This document shows positions 26,151 to 35,052 of a DNA stretch of 64,000 nt, in pieces. Made by a program: the position numbers and the translations under genes. The stretch comes from an uncultured Lachnospiraceae bacterium (GTDB taxonomy: Bacteria > Bacillota > Clostridia > Lachnospirales > Lachnospiraceae), in NCBI GenBank assembly GCA_910583835.1, contig CAJTYM010000007.1, positions 36,733 to 100,732 on the forward strand, written 5' to 3'. The notes beneath the pieces are model-generated. The model ran no database searches and was not told the DNA's origin. It worked only from the letters and a program-made list of their open reading frames with translations. The stretch's first letter is position 1. Each line of letters opens with the position of its first letter.

Positions 26151-27578
26151 CTATCTTGCGCGCACCAGGGAGATTACCTTTTTCATCTGCTTGTGAAAGC
26201 ACAGCAAAGAAATGATGGCGCAGCCGGCAAAATAAATGAAAAATGCGCGTATCGGCTCCACATCCTTAAGTACATAAAATAACACAAGGCTTGCCAAAAT
26301 GCAAATGTACCTTACCGCATATCCGCGCACAGAAATTTGCAATTGGCGGATAAATATGCGGTCCGTCACCACATACCAGATGATAAACGACAGCAGGCTT
26401 GCCACGGCGATGTATGTGTAGTCATGAAAGAGCAGGTACGCTGCCACATTGAGGACGAACGATATCGCAATCGCAAACACATTATTTTCCGTGTACGCCT
26501 TTATCATCTTCAGGACTTTAAAGTAATTGCCGCATACCAAGGTAATCAAGGTACGGAACACAATGGTGCCGAACAAAATCGCTATCACCGAAATGCTCGG
26601 CGTAAACTTGCCCAGCCACTGAAGGATGGCAAATTCCGCCACATAAAACGCCAGCATGGAAAACATTGACACAACCACCAGCACATCGCTCATCAGCCCA
26701 TAATATTCGGCATACTTCTCCTCAGATACACGGACCAGGTATGGGTAGACCAGGTTGGAAACCACGGTTATCAAGGTATAGATGACCGCAATCACCGATA
26801 CTGCAAACGAGTACATGGCAAAATCCGTCTGGCCAAACAGGTTATCGACAAACATGCTGTCTATGCCCAGGATGATAAGCCCGATAAATTCACTGAGCAT
26901 CAGGAAAAACCCGCTCTTAATCAGGGCGGGAATCCCCACTTCGCCAAGCGGCTCCCTCCTTCCCCAGAGAATCTGCTTATTCTGCCCCATGGCAATCACC
27001 ATGCACAGGAGGTTGCAGACAGTTAAAATAACCAGCAGTATCTTGTAATCATACCATCCAAACAGTATGACAAACAATACCATTGCCAAATTGAGGATAT
27101 TCTGCAGGAACGTGACATAGCTGTCAATCACAAACCGCTTCGTAAACTGATTAATTGAAGAGTAAAACCACTTGACATTTATCAGCGGGATATTGATGAC
27201 CACAAAGGCAAAGGCGATTACTTTATCTGCTTCCATAAAAAACCCGCCCGCAAACAGTATGGCAGAAAGCCCGACAACTGCCAATGCCTGCATAAGTACC
27301 ATAAAATAACTGTAGGTACGGAAGATTTTCTTAGGAATCTGGTCCACATCCAGATTGCCATATTTCAGGTAAATGCCGTTTACAAAGCCAAAATGGAAGA
27401 ATCCTGCATAGGCAATGTACAGCACGTACACCCTGTAATACGCATAATCTTCTATGCTGAGTTCTTTGGGCAAAATAAATCCCGTAAACAACGAAACCAG
27501 TATCGTGAGCACATTGCTGCTCACCACCATAAGCACATTTTTCAGATTCTGCTTGTTCTGTCCCAACTTAACAACCAC
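26151..27578 (-). CDS. Wzx-type oligosaccharide flippase (MATE/MVF superfamily)
   Basis: 475 aa with about 14 membrane helices. The N-terminus QNLKNVLMVVSSNVLTILVS and FILPKELSIEDYAYYRVY are the usual polysaccharide-biosynthesis flippase pattern. It starts at a GTG with only a weak ribosome site and lies 5 bp after the stop of the upstream glycosyltransferase, so translation is probably coupled. Its position right before the GtrB-like gene suggests it flips the undecaprenyl-phosphate sugar rather than a full repeat unit, as GacK-like flippases do; that is inference. Confidence 0.88.
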   Translation of the reverse strand: MVVKLGQNKQNLKNVLMVVSSNVLTILVSLFTGFILPKELSIEDYAYYRVYVLYIAYAGFFHFGFVNGIYLKYGNLDVDQIPKKIFRTYSYFMVLMQALAVVGLSAILFAGGFFMEADKVIAFAFVVINIPLINVKWFYSSINQFTKRFVIDSYVTFLQNILNLAMVLFVILFGWYDYKILLVILTVCNLLCMVIAMGQNKQILWGRREPLGEVGIPALIKSGFFLMLSEFIGLIILGIDSMFVDNLFGQTDFAMYSFAVSVIAVIYTLITVVSNLVYPYLVRVSEEKYAEYYGLMSDVLVVVSMFSMLAFYVAEFAILQWLGKFTPSISVIAILFGTIVFRTLITLVCGNYFKVLKMIKAYTENNVFAIAISFVLNVAAYLLFHDYTYIAVASLLSFIIWYVVTDRIFIRQLQISVRGYAVRYICILASLVLFYVLKDVEPIRAFFIYFAGCAIISLLCFHKQMKKVISLVRAR

Positions 27579-27583
27579 GCTTT

Positions 27584-29236
27584 CTATTGCTTGCGGAAGG
27601 TAAACGTTCCGTCTCCCTCCCAGAAATTATCATTGTAAGCCATATCCCCATGCTGCCAGTCTTTTCCCCACCGCTGTTTCAGCCGCGCAAACTCCTGCGG
27701 CTTCACATTATAATCCCAGGCAAACCCGCGGGGACAGCGAATCTCCACCTCAGGATCCGCCACGATTTCATACCCGCAGCCGCGCATCCTTGCAAAAAAG
27801 TCCACTTCCCTTGCTGGGAAGGAGTATCCCACATCAAATCTGCCCGCTTCCTCCCAGGCTTTCTTCGACAGCAGTATAAAGTCAAGGGGCAAAGTGCTGA
27901 CATTTCCCGGAATCGCTGCCCGGTGGGCATACCCCGTATAAATCTTAGACAGGCCCGCAAACAAGGGATATACCTTCCCCTCTTTGGATACCATCATGCC
28001 ATTCTGCAGAATCTTATTCCTGGCATCGCGGAAAATTCCGCTGACAGCGCCTATGCGTTCCTCCTGGCCAAACGCTAGCATCCGCTCCAGCCAGTCTTCC
28101 TTCTTCGGCATCATTCCAGCACGCGCAATCAATATATAATCTGCATTTATTTTTTCTATTGTCCGGTTCCCATGCTTTTCGCTACACAGCCAGGAAATAT
28201 CCGTAAGCTCAGAAACGGCTGTATGTTCCTTTAACGCCTGCAGCTGCTGCTCATTCTGCACAAGCGCCGCCACGCGCATCTTCCGGCTGCGCACATAGGA
28301 AATGCGGTATACGCCCAAATCTTTAGTCAGCTCCACCTCTGCCTCCACGCCGCAGCTCTTCAGATAATCCCCGATTGCCTTCTTGCCGTTCTCATAGGCA
28401 TATAGCTTGGACTCAGGATTATAGGAGGTAGAGGACGGATGTACCCGCCAATGGTATAAAACCTTGGGAATATGGCAGAACTTAGCGCCATATCTGCGGC
28501 AGCGCAAGACAAACTCATGGTCCTGCGCCCCATCATAAGTTCCGTCCAGCCCACCCGCTTTCTCCAGGATTTCTCTGGAAAACAGCAGGAAATGGCAGAT
28601 ATAATTATTTCTGCGAAGCAATTCTTCATTATAATCCGGCTTAAAATTGGGGTCGCAGTAATCTGTGGAATCCCCCACCATCTTATCCTCATCGGAGTAT
28701 ACCATGTCCGGCCGCACTTCTTCCTCATTCAGCGCTTTCACCATCTCATACAGGGCATTCTCTGTCAGCAGGTCATCATGGTCCAAAAGCGCAAGGTATT
28801 CTCCTTTCGCCATGGCAAACCCCTGGTTCGTATTTTCCGAGATGCCTTCATTTTTCGCCAGGCGTTTATAAGAAATACGGCTGTCCTGATATGTCTTTAC
28901 CACTTTTTCCACGCAATCGGAGGAACTGCCGTCAGCCAGGCACAGTTCGAGATTCCCATAGGTCTGCCGCAGCACAGAATCTATCAGCTGGCGCAGAAAA
29001 TGCTCCGCCGTCTCATAGGTGGGCACGACAATGCTTATCAGCGGCGCATACTCCCACACTGTACTGCGCTGCCTTTCCAATTCCCGCTCGTCCGGGAAAT
29101 AACTGCTGCGGTTCTTCTGATAACGGTGGTTCCCGGTCTGAAAACTGCACCACTCCCGAAACCTGCAATAAAAATCTCTGGCTCCATATTGCCTCAAGAG
29201 GCGCATTCCCATGCCAGCCTGTGTCTTAAAATCCAT
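27584..29236 (-). CDS. GT2 glycosyltransferase with a degenerate second GT-A domain
   Basis: 550 aa from the ATG at 29236 (AAGGAGG six bases upstream). The first GT-A domain (residues about 65-320) is complete: LISIVVPTYETAEHFLRQL, LCLADGSSSD and the metal site ALLDHDDLL. The remaining 220 residues align by eye with the second GT-A domain of the 10511 protein, but the nucleotide-binding start is gone, and where that protein has LLLNNDTE this one has ILIARAGMM. It is therefore probably mono-functional, with a dead second domain kept for binding or structure. It belongs to the operon that continues into the Wzx gene. Confidence 0.85.
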   Translation of the reverse strand: MDFKTQAGMGMRLLRQYGARDFYCRFREWCSFQTGNHRYQKNRSSYFPDERELERQRSTVWEYAPLISIVVPTYETAEHFLRQLIDSVLRQTYGNLELCLADGSSSDCVEKVVKTYQDSRISYKRLAKNEGISENTNQGFAMAKGEYLALLDHDDLLTENALYEMVKALNEEEVRPDMVYSDEDKMVGDSTDYCDPNFKPDYNEELLRRNNYICHFLLFSREILEKAGGLDGTYDGAQDHEFVLRCRRYGAKFCHIPKVLYHWRVHPSSTSYNPESKLYAYENGKKAIGDYLKSCGVEAEVELTKDLGVYRISYVRSRKMRVAALVQNEQQLQALKEHTAVSELTDISWLCSEKHGNRTIEKINADYILIARAGMMPKKEDWLERMLAFGQEERIGAVSGIFRDARNKILQNGMMVSKEGKVYPLFAGLSKIYTGYAHRAAIPGNVSTLPLDFILLSKKAWEEAGRFDVGYSFPAREVDFFARMRGCGYEIVADPEVEIRCPRGFAWDYNVKPQEFARLKQRWGKDWQHGDMAYNDNFWEGDGTFTFRKQ

Positions 29237-29293
29237 GCCATTCCTCCTTAACGTCTGCACATATTCCAAAAATATTATATCTATATTTTATAA

Positions 29294-31447
29294 TTATTCC
29301 ATAACTTGTTTCCTTGCGCTGCACTGTGATTGTTCTCTCGCCTTTTTTATCTGGCAGGCTGCTACTTCCACGCATTTGCATAAACTGATAAGTTCCGCTC
29401 CCATCAGCAGAGGATACCCGGAACTCAGATACAGCGTCTTGATTGCCGGGCATTGGGTCAAATCCACATAGGCAATCCCCGCTGCCAGGACCAGGACGCT
29501 CAGTCCCAGACCGGTAACGATAAGCCAGGCATTTACGCAGCTGTAGTCTTTCTTCCGCAAGCCCCAGAGAAAGACTGCCGTCAAAATAACATAGGCAAAG
29601 AGGCCCAGCTGCAGCAGATTTATGCCATTGGCGCGGTAAACTGCCCTTATGCGGTTGAGCCGCCTGACCGCCAACGCTCCCACAGCCGCCCGGTCTCCCT
29701 CCTCTGGCCTGCTGGAATACATATCCAGGGATGCCAGAAATTCTGCACCGGATTCTGACACAAATCCATCCTCTTCTATCCGCACCTTTGCCACCTGCTG
29801 CCCCTCATTTACCGACGATGTTTCTGCTGCCATTTGCCGCTTATTTACCGGCGATGTTCCTGCTTCCCATCCTTTACCGGCAGATGAGGTATCTGCCACA
29901 TAGGCAGCCAGATACCATGGGGTATCCGTCTTGCCATCCCCAATATTCCAGCCGGTACGAAAATGGCATTTACGCGCGCTCTCCAGTTCGGGATGTTCAT
30001 CCTTAAGATATGTATAGACGTCCTCACTTTGTTTAAATTTCAGTTTCTTGTAACGCTTGCCGCTTTCATCCTCCACATACACATTGAGTTTCTGCCCCTC
30101 ATATTCCGGGAACACAATCCATCCCTCTATGGCATAATCGTGTTTGTGGCTGTGGGGCACATTTGCATTCCTGGCAATACGCTCAAAAGCCTTGACGCTT
30201 GCCTCTGTCTTTTTACTTTCTGCAGAATACAGCCTAGCACTTGTCTTGCGGTTGCTTGCCATATAGCAGACTGCCTGCAAGGTATGCCCCAGCAGCTCCC
30301 TGCGGTGCGCCGGCGTGTCCACATAATATTTCTGCGCTTTGGGTACCACCGTCTTTTCCAGCCTGCCGTCCGCAAAGGCGGCTTCCATCTCTTCATAGAG
30401 ATTTTTGAAAAAGATGTTCGCCTTTTCGCTGTCCTCATAGACGCCGGCATCCTTAAAGCCCCGGATGAGTGCCCAGCCCAGCCAGCCGGTCTCCACCTCG
30501 TCATCCGCCGGATGCGTATCATACAAGGTGTGCTCGTCCATAGAAGCTTCTAATTGTTCCCTCACGCTTGCCAATGTCGGTGAAATCGCATAAAGTTTTC
30601 TCAGCTGTTCTCTGGACAGCAGGATTTTATCATTTTTCTGCCCCGATTTGATATGGGTAAATTCATCCATCGCCGCCCCATAATATTCTATGGAAGAGAT
30701 GCCATACCGCTGGGTATGCAGAAATTTTATACCATTTGTACATAGGAGTATTCCCAGAAACGGAAGAATCAGGCACAGATACCTGGGCAGGCTTTGAAAA
30801 TTCCTGCATCTGATAAGCAGCATGATAAGCATTACCAGACAAATTGTCACTGCAAAAGGCAGAATCCACACAGTATCGCTCTTGGTTATCCACAAGAAAC
30901 CTAGCGACAGCCCGGTAAAAGCCGACCAGAACAAGGGCTTTTGCATTTTCTCCTCATAGATGGAAAAATACAGGTGCAGCAGCCCGCCGAACACAAAAAG
31001 CGTCAACGTTACGCCCAGCCCATTGCGGTATATCTTCTGCAGGACGGTACTGCAATAGGAAATAGGGTGGAACAGCAAAACCAAATAAATGCCCAGCACA
31101 TATTTCCCGGAAGAAAAAATGTGCTTCAATGCCATGCTAAAAACCATGCATGCCAGGGAATAGCCAAAGGTAACCACATAAATATAGGGCAGATGCAGCT
31201 TGTAGCAGATTGCAAGGAAAATCGCAAAACCCGGCTCCTTCATAAACGTGTAGGCATTGAAATCCCCCAGCCAGTCAAATCCCGCTATGGAAAATGCCCA
31301 GTCCCGCATCAGTTCATCATCGCAAGGCGTACCAACCGCCGGGCAGATAGGGAGCCCTATCACCAGCAGCTGCTTGATAAGCGCAGCTGCCAGAAATGCC
31401 ATCAGCAGTTTATGTCCTTTTATCCATGTTAATATATTATCTCTCAT
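29294..31447 (-). CDS. Large GT-C-like membrane protein with long extracellular insertion
   Basis: 717 aa. I do not recognise a named family. It has nine to ten N-terminal membrane helices, the first loop carrying CDDELMRDWA, an acidic loop of the kind that holds the catalytic Asp in GT-C enzymes. Residues about 255-600 are a long hydrophilic insertion, then two more helices (about 615-690). The insertion includes a locally repetitive stretch (GWEAGTSPVNKRQMAAETSS then SVNEGQQVA). It is flanked by GT2 genes and lies near a DPM1-like synthase, so a lipid-phosphate-sugar-dependent transferase is the best guess; confidence in that function is low. Confidence 0.6.
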   Translation of the reverse strand: MRDNILTWIKGHKLLMAFLAAALIKQLLVIGLPICPAVGTPCDDELMRDWAFSIAGFDWLGDFNAYTFMKEPGFAIFLAICYKLHLPYIYVVTFGYSLACMVFSMALKHIFSSGKYVLGIYLVLLFHPISYCSTVLQKIYRNGLGVTLTLFVFGGLLHLYFSIYEEKMQKPLFWSAFTGLSLGFLWITKSDTVWILPFAVTICLVMLIMLLIRCRNFQSLPRYLCLILPFLGILLCTNGIKFLHTQRYGISSIEYYGAAMDEFTHIKSGQKNDKILLSREQLRKLYAISPTLASVREQLEASMDEHTLYDTHPADDEVETGWLGWALIRGFKDAGVYEDSEKANIFFKNLYEEMEAAFADGRLEKTVVPKAQKYYVDTPAHRRELLGHTLQAVCYMASNRKTSARLYSAESKKTEASVKAFERIARNANVPHSHKHDYAIEGWIVFPEYEGQKLNVYVEDESGKRYKKLKFKQSEDVYTYLKDEHPELESARKCHFRTGWNIGDGKTDTPWYLAAYVADTSSAGKGWEAGTSPVNKRQMAAETSSVNEGQQVAKVRIEEDGFVSESGAEFLASLDMYSSRPEEGDRAAVGALAVRRLNRIRAVYRANGINLLQLGLFAYVILTAVFLWGLRKKDYSCVNAWLIVTGLGLSVLVLAAGIAYVDLTQCPAIKTLYLSSGYPLLMGAELISLCKCVEVAACQIKKAREQSQCSARKQVME

Positions 31448-31510
31448 AAGCCTTTCCTTTAATCTCTGGTCCTCTTCCTGTTCTCTCTTCCCCGTCTTCC
31501 TTCCTGGCTT

Positions 31511-32665
31511 TTATTTATGCTTGATATGCAAAATCCCAATGAAAAAACTGCCGAATACCACTTCAATCCCCACCACCATCAAAAGCATTGCCGGAATCGT
31601 AATCCGCATCATCTTCTCCGGTGACAGACCGCCAAATCCGGTACTCCCCCAGATACAGAACGCGGCGATGGTGATGATCACGCCCAGCAGAAACAGTACC
31701 AGCCCTATGACAACCCCTTTCTCCGTGCTGGTATCCTCCAGCCATTTATCCAGCTTTCCTTCCGTGGGGATAAAGCCCGTGATGCTGGCATAGGAACGCA
31801 CAAACAGGGAAAACATCACCAGGTTGGCTCCGACCATCATGCCTGCAGCCGCATACATCAGCGTGTGTACGCCGAGCCCCACCGAACCAATCTGGATATT
31901 TCCCAGACTTAAGACAACCGTCAGAATCAAGCCAATCACAAACAAAATCAACCCTGGGTACATGAACAGCCAATTCGGGCTGTGCATCAGTAAGAATTTC
32001 AGATGGCGCCAGCCATCCGACCAGCTTCTTAAATGCGGCGCATGGGAACGCCCATCCTTCTTCAAGGTTGTCGGCACCTCGGCTATCTTCAAGTGGTTCA
32101 AGGTTGCCTTTACTACCATCTCGCTGGCATATTCCATACCGGTGGTCACCAGCCCCAGGTTGAGGATTGCTTCCCGCCGGTATCCCCGAAGGCCGCAATG
32201 GTAATCGCCAATCTTACAGGGAAAGAACAGCCTGGCGATAAAGGACAGCACAGGATTGCCCAGATAACGGTGCAGCGGCGGCATCGCCCCCGGCTCAATG
32301 CCCCCCTTAAAACGGTTGCCCATCACCAGGTCATATCCCTCCCTCAGTTTCTCTACAAAGGGCATCAGATGCAGGAAATCATAGCTGTCATCCGCATCGC
32401 CCATAATCACATATTTTCCTAAAGCGCCATTGCAGCCGCCAATCAGCGCCGCTCCATAGCCTTTCTCTTCCACTTCCACGACCCTGGCGCCGTTTTCAAC
32501 CGCAATCTGCCTGGAACCATCCGTGCTCCCATTGTCCGCAATTACAATCTCTCCATTCACGCCGCTCTCTGCAAGAAAGGTCTTTGCCTTACCGATACAG
32601 GTTGCCAATGTCTCCGCCTCATTCAGGCAGGGCATCAGTATTGTCAGCTCAAATTGTTCTTTCAT
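31511..32665 (-). CDS. DPM1-like polyprenyl-phosphate glycosyltransferase with four membrane helices
   Basis: 384 aa. GT2 domain 1-235: ELTILMPCLNEAETLATCI, IVIADNGSTDGS, and VIMGDADDSYDF as the metal site, with CKIGDYHCGLRGYRREA as a family signature. Four helices follow (about 235-375), longer than the two-helix tail of the 4836 and 25139 proteins, so this is a separate subfamily. It would load a sugar onto undecaprenyl phosphate. The next upstream gene encodes a DUF2142 protein and the next downstream the 717-aa GT-C-like protein, either of which could be its acceptor transferase. Confidence 0.85.
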   Translation of the reverse strand: MKEQFELTILMPCLNEAETLATCIGKAKTFLAESGVNGEIVIADNGSTDGSRQIAVENGARVVEVEEKGYGAALIGGCNGALGKYVIMGDADDSYDFLHLMPFVEKLREGYDLVMGNRFKGGIEPGAMPPLHRYLGNPVLSFIARLFFPCKIGDYHCGLRGYRREAILNLGLVTTGMEYASEMVVKATLNHLKIAEVPTTLKKDGRSHAPHLRSWSDGWRHLKFLLMHSPNWLFMYPGLILFVIGLILTVVLSLGNIQIGSVGLGVHTLMYAAAGMMVGANLVMFSLFVRSYASITGFIPTEGKLDKWLEDTSTEKGVVIGLVLFLLGVIITIAAFCIWGSTGFGGLSPEKMMRITIPAMLLMVVGIEVVFGSFFIGILHIKHK

Positions 32666-32680
32666 TTGTAAACTCCTTTC

Positions 32681-34255
32681 CTAATACAGGTTAATGGCAT
32701 ACGCCCACACGGCATAAATTGACACATACGCACAGATAGATAATACAATGCCATTATAATACTCCCTCTTTATCCTGTTCTGTATCTTCGAGGTTCCCAT
32801 ACAATACAGAACAGGGAACAATACCGGCGCTATGTAGCGGTACTGGCATCCTTTCACCGTATCGCTGCCCACCGCCGTAAATGCAATATACATAGAGGTT
32901 GCTACCAGGCATAAGACGCCAAATGACAGAACATAACATACAATCCTGGGCAATGTCCTGACTTTCGCATCGTACTCATTCTTATCAGTAAACGTTACTA
33001 CCATCAAGGTTGCCACCATCAACGAGGAATGCACGGTTGGTTCTAACTCCGTAAAGTAATGCAAATAGGAAAAATACCGGGTAGCTGATTTCAACGATGC
33101 ATAATCGACCAAAAATCCCAACAATGTCTTCGTGTACTCCCATGGATGGGAGAAAATATAGGAAATCTGCCCGAGGGCATCCACACCCTCTCCGCCGCGC
33201 GCATCCTGCACTGCCCCGCCGCCTGGTGAAGCAAACAAAAACAGCATCCTTACGCAGACCACCGCAAATACGCAGACCGCCGCCGCCAGCATGATTTTGC
33301 GCTGCCTGGGACTGACAAATTTCTCTTTGGGCAGAAATAAGGTCAGCAATACCAGGGGGATGTAGAGCATTTTCGGTCCCACGCCGATAAAAAATGCCAA
33401 CAGCATACACACCCATTCGCGCACATTCATCTTTTTCTCCGGCTGCTGCAGTTCCCCGAAAAAGCAGCAGCAGCCATACATCAGCCACCCCGAAATCCAG
33501 GGATCATATGAATAAGAAGCTGCCATAAAGAGGTTAAACGGTATCAGCGCCACCACTGCCGCCAGCATTTTCCCCGATTTCAGCTTGCGGATAGCCAAAT
33601 ATATCAAGGCGGCATACACCAGCAGGTTGCACCAGCGCCCCAGCATAAACGTGATATGGTAGGGCAGGTGAAGCAGCCGCCCCAGCCAGAGCCCAAACGC
33701 TGCCGGCAGATAGCAGAGCCGCTGGTAACCAGGCAAAGTACGCTCGTTCAGGGCCGCTTTCTGCGGGTCATAGGCGCTCTCTATCTCTTCATACGTTATT
33801 TTCTGGCTCTCCCTATCATAATTCTTATGGTCTAACGCGGTCTGCGGAAAATTATTCATGTAATACAGTTCCGCCTCGGTGATGCCAGGCTTCAATGCAT
33901 GGGATATCAGCATCGGATAATAATAATGCCATTCGTCATCCCAGGAAATGCCGCAGGAGGACGGAAGCGCAACGTCATACAGTGTCCCGATGCTGAGGAT
34001 TATCACCAGGACTGCAATCTCTGCCTTTTTGGCAACCACTTCGCGGAAGCATACAAGCAGCGCTGCCAGCTCCAGAATCACAAAGATACCCACATACCTT
34101 GCCCAGTAAAATCCGTCATTGCCATAAAACAGCGCTGCCAGTACCCGCTCCAGCCCCAGTGACAGCACCGCCGCCGCTGCAAGGATAAGAAACAGCTTCC
34201 TGACGTCCTTTGAAATTTGCGGGACATGTAGTTCTTTACCTGTGATCCACTTCAT
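32681..34255 (-). CDS. DUF2142 membrane protein
   Basis: 524 aa with about 12 membrane helices. The first external loop has the DUF2142-typical ISWDDEWHYYYPMLISH, with adjacent acidic residues as in GT-C active sites, and a later loop has RERxxPGYQRLCYLPAAFG-like sequence. DUF2142 proteins are found in polysaccharide loci and are thought to be membrane glycosyltransferases. The ATG (34255) has AGGAG nine bases upstream and overlaps the end of the preceding GT2 gene by 20 bp. Function by family and location only. Confidence 0.8.
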   Translation of the reverse strand: MKWITGKELHVPQISKDVRKLFLILAAAAVLSLGLERVLAALFYGNDGFYWARYVGIFVILELAALLVCFREVVAKKAEIAVLVIILSIGTLYDVALPSSCGISWDDEWHYYYPMLISHALKPGITEAELYYMNNFPQTALDHKNYDRESQKITYEEIESAYDPQKAALNERTLPGYQRLCYLPAAFGLWLGRLLHLPYHITFMLGRWCNLLVYAALIYLAIRKLKSGKMLAAVVALIPFNLFMAASYSYDPWISGWLMYGCCCFFGELQQPEKKMNVREWVCMLLAFFIGVGPKMLYIPLVLLTLFLPKEKFVSPRQRKIMLAAAVCVFAVVCVRMLFLFASPGGGAVQDARGGEGVDALGQISYIFSHPWEYTKTLLGFLVDYASLKSATRYFSYLHYFTELEPTVHSSLMVATLMVVTFTDKNEYDAKVRTLPRIVCYVLSFGVLCLVATSMYIAFTAVGSDTVKGCQYRYIAPVLFPVLYCMGTSKIQNRIKREYYNGIVLSICAYVSIYAVWAYAINLY

Positions 34256-35045
34256 TTAACTTTTCTCCTTTGATGTAAAAACGCATGATTAGCTTGGCAA
34301 TCCATGATGGCCAGAATTTGAGAAACATCGCATAATCCTCCTGGGCGCGGATATTTCCCTCACGGATGGTATTGGAGGTTTCCGAACCCTCATGGACCCG
34401 GTGGCAGGTCCCTACATTGGTCGAATACACGAATTCGCCTTGTTCGCGGGAGAGCTTCTCCCACTCCTCCCAATCCAGATTGCTGCGAAACTGGGAAATA
34501 AACACGGTCTTGGGAAGATTTTTCTTCACATATGCCACAGACCAGCATGCCACGGGATTCCCCAAAGCCAGCACACACCGCTTGAAGAAAGAAATCCCCT
34601 GAAACTTCCTGACCTTGAGGGGGATGAGCAGAAGTCGCTTGACCTTTAACATGGAACTCTTCTCCACCACCTCGCCGTCCCGCAGTTCGTAATAGTCTGC
34701 AAAATAAATCAGCGGATGTTTGGAAGCATTGATTCTCTGCAGCATATCGGCCGCATACCCCGGCTGGTATCTGTCATCCTGATGCGCCAGTGTCACCAGC
34801 TCCGTCTTGGCGCAATGGTAAGCAAAATTCCAATCTCCGGCAATGCCGCCGGGACCGGAATTCACATACAAAGGAATCTGGTACTCCTCGGCCAGATTCC
34901 TGATGTGCTGATTGTCCGTGCTGGTGGTCATGATAATATTAGTAGCAACGGTCTGTTTGGTTAATGATTCGATACATTCCCGCAAGTATGGGCTTTCCTT
35001 GTAAGCACAGATTGCAAATGTATGGTCCTGTGGTCTGAATTCCAT
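34236..35045 (-). CDS. GT2 glycosyltransferase (269 aa)
   Basis: Divergent GT-A protein. It starts HTFAICAYKESPYLRECIESL, has TSTDN in place of the usual NDGS loop, and LAHQDDRYQPG as the metal-binding motif near residue 90. It resembles glycosyltransferases often annotated as family 2 in rhamnose-rich glycan loci. It follows rfbB by 7 bp and overlaps the DUF2142 gene by 20 bp, so all three are translated from one message. Donor unknown; dTDP-rhamnose is plausible from the neighbours. Confidence 0.82.
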   Translation of the reverse strand: MEFRPQDHTFAICAYKESPYLRECIESLTKQTVATNIIMTTSTDNQHIRNLAEEYQIPLYVNSGPGGIAGDWNFAYHCAKTELVTLAHQDDRYQPGYAADMLQRINASKHPLIYFADYYELRDGEVVEKSSMLKVKRLLLIPLKVRKFQGISFFKRCVLALGNPVACWSVAYVKKNLPKTVFISQFRSNLDWEEWEKLSREQGEFVYSTNVGTCHRVHEGSETSNTIREGNIRAQEDYAMFLKFWPSWIAKLIMRFYIKGEKLNEVDHR

Positions 35046-35052
35046 AGTTCTC

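Noticed and set aside
25052..26215. Plus-strand open frame of 387 codons
   Set aside because: Antisense to the GtrB-like gene, His/Pro-rich nonsense composition, no start signals.
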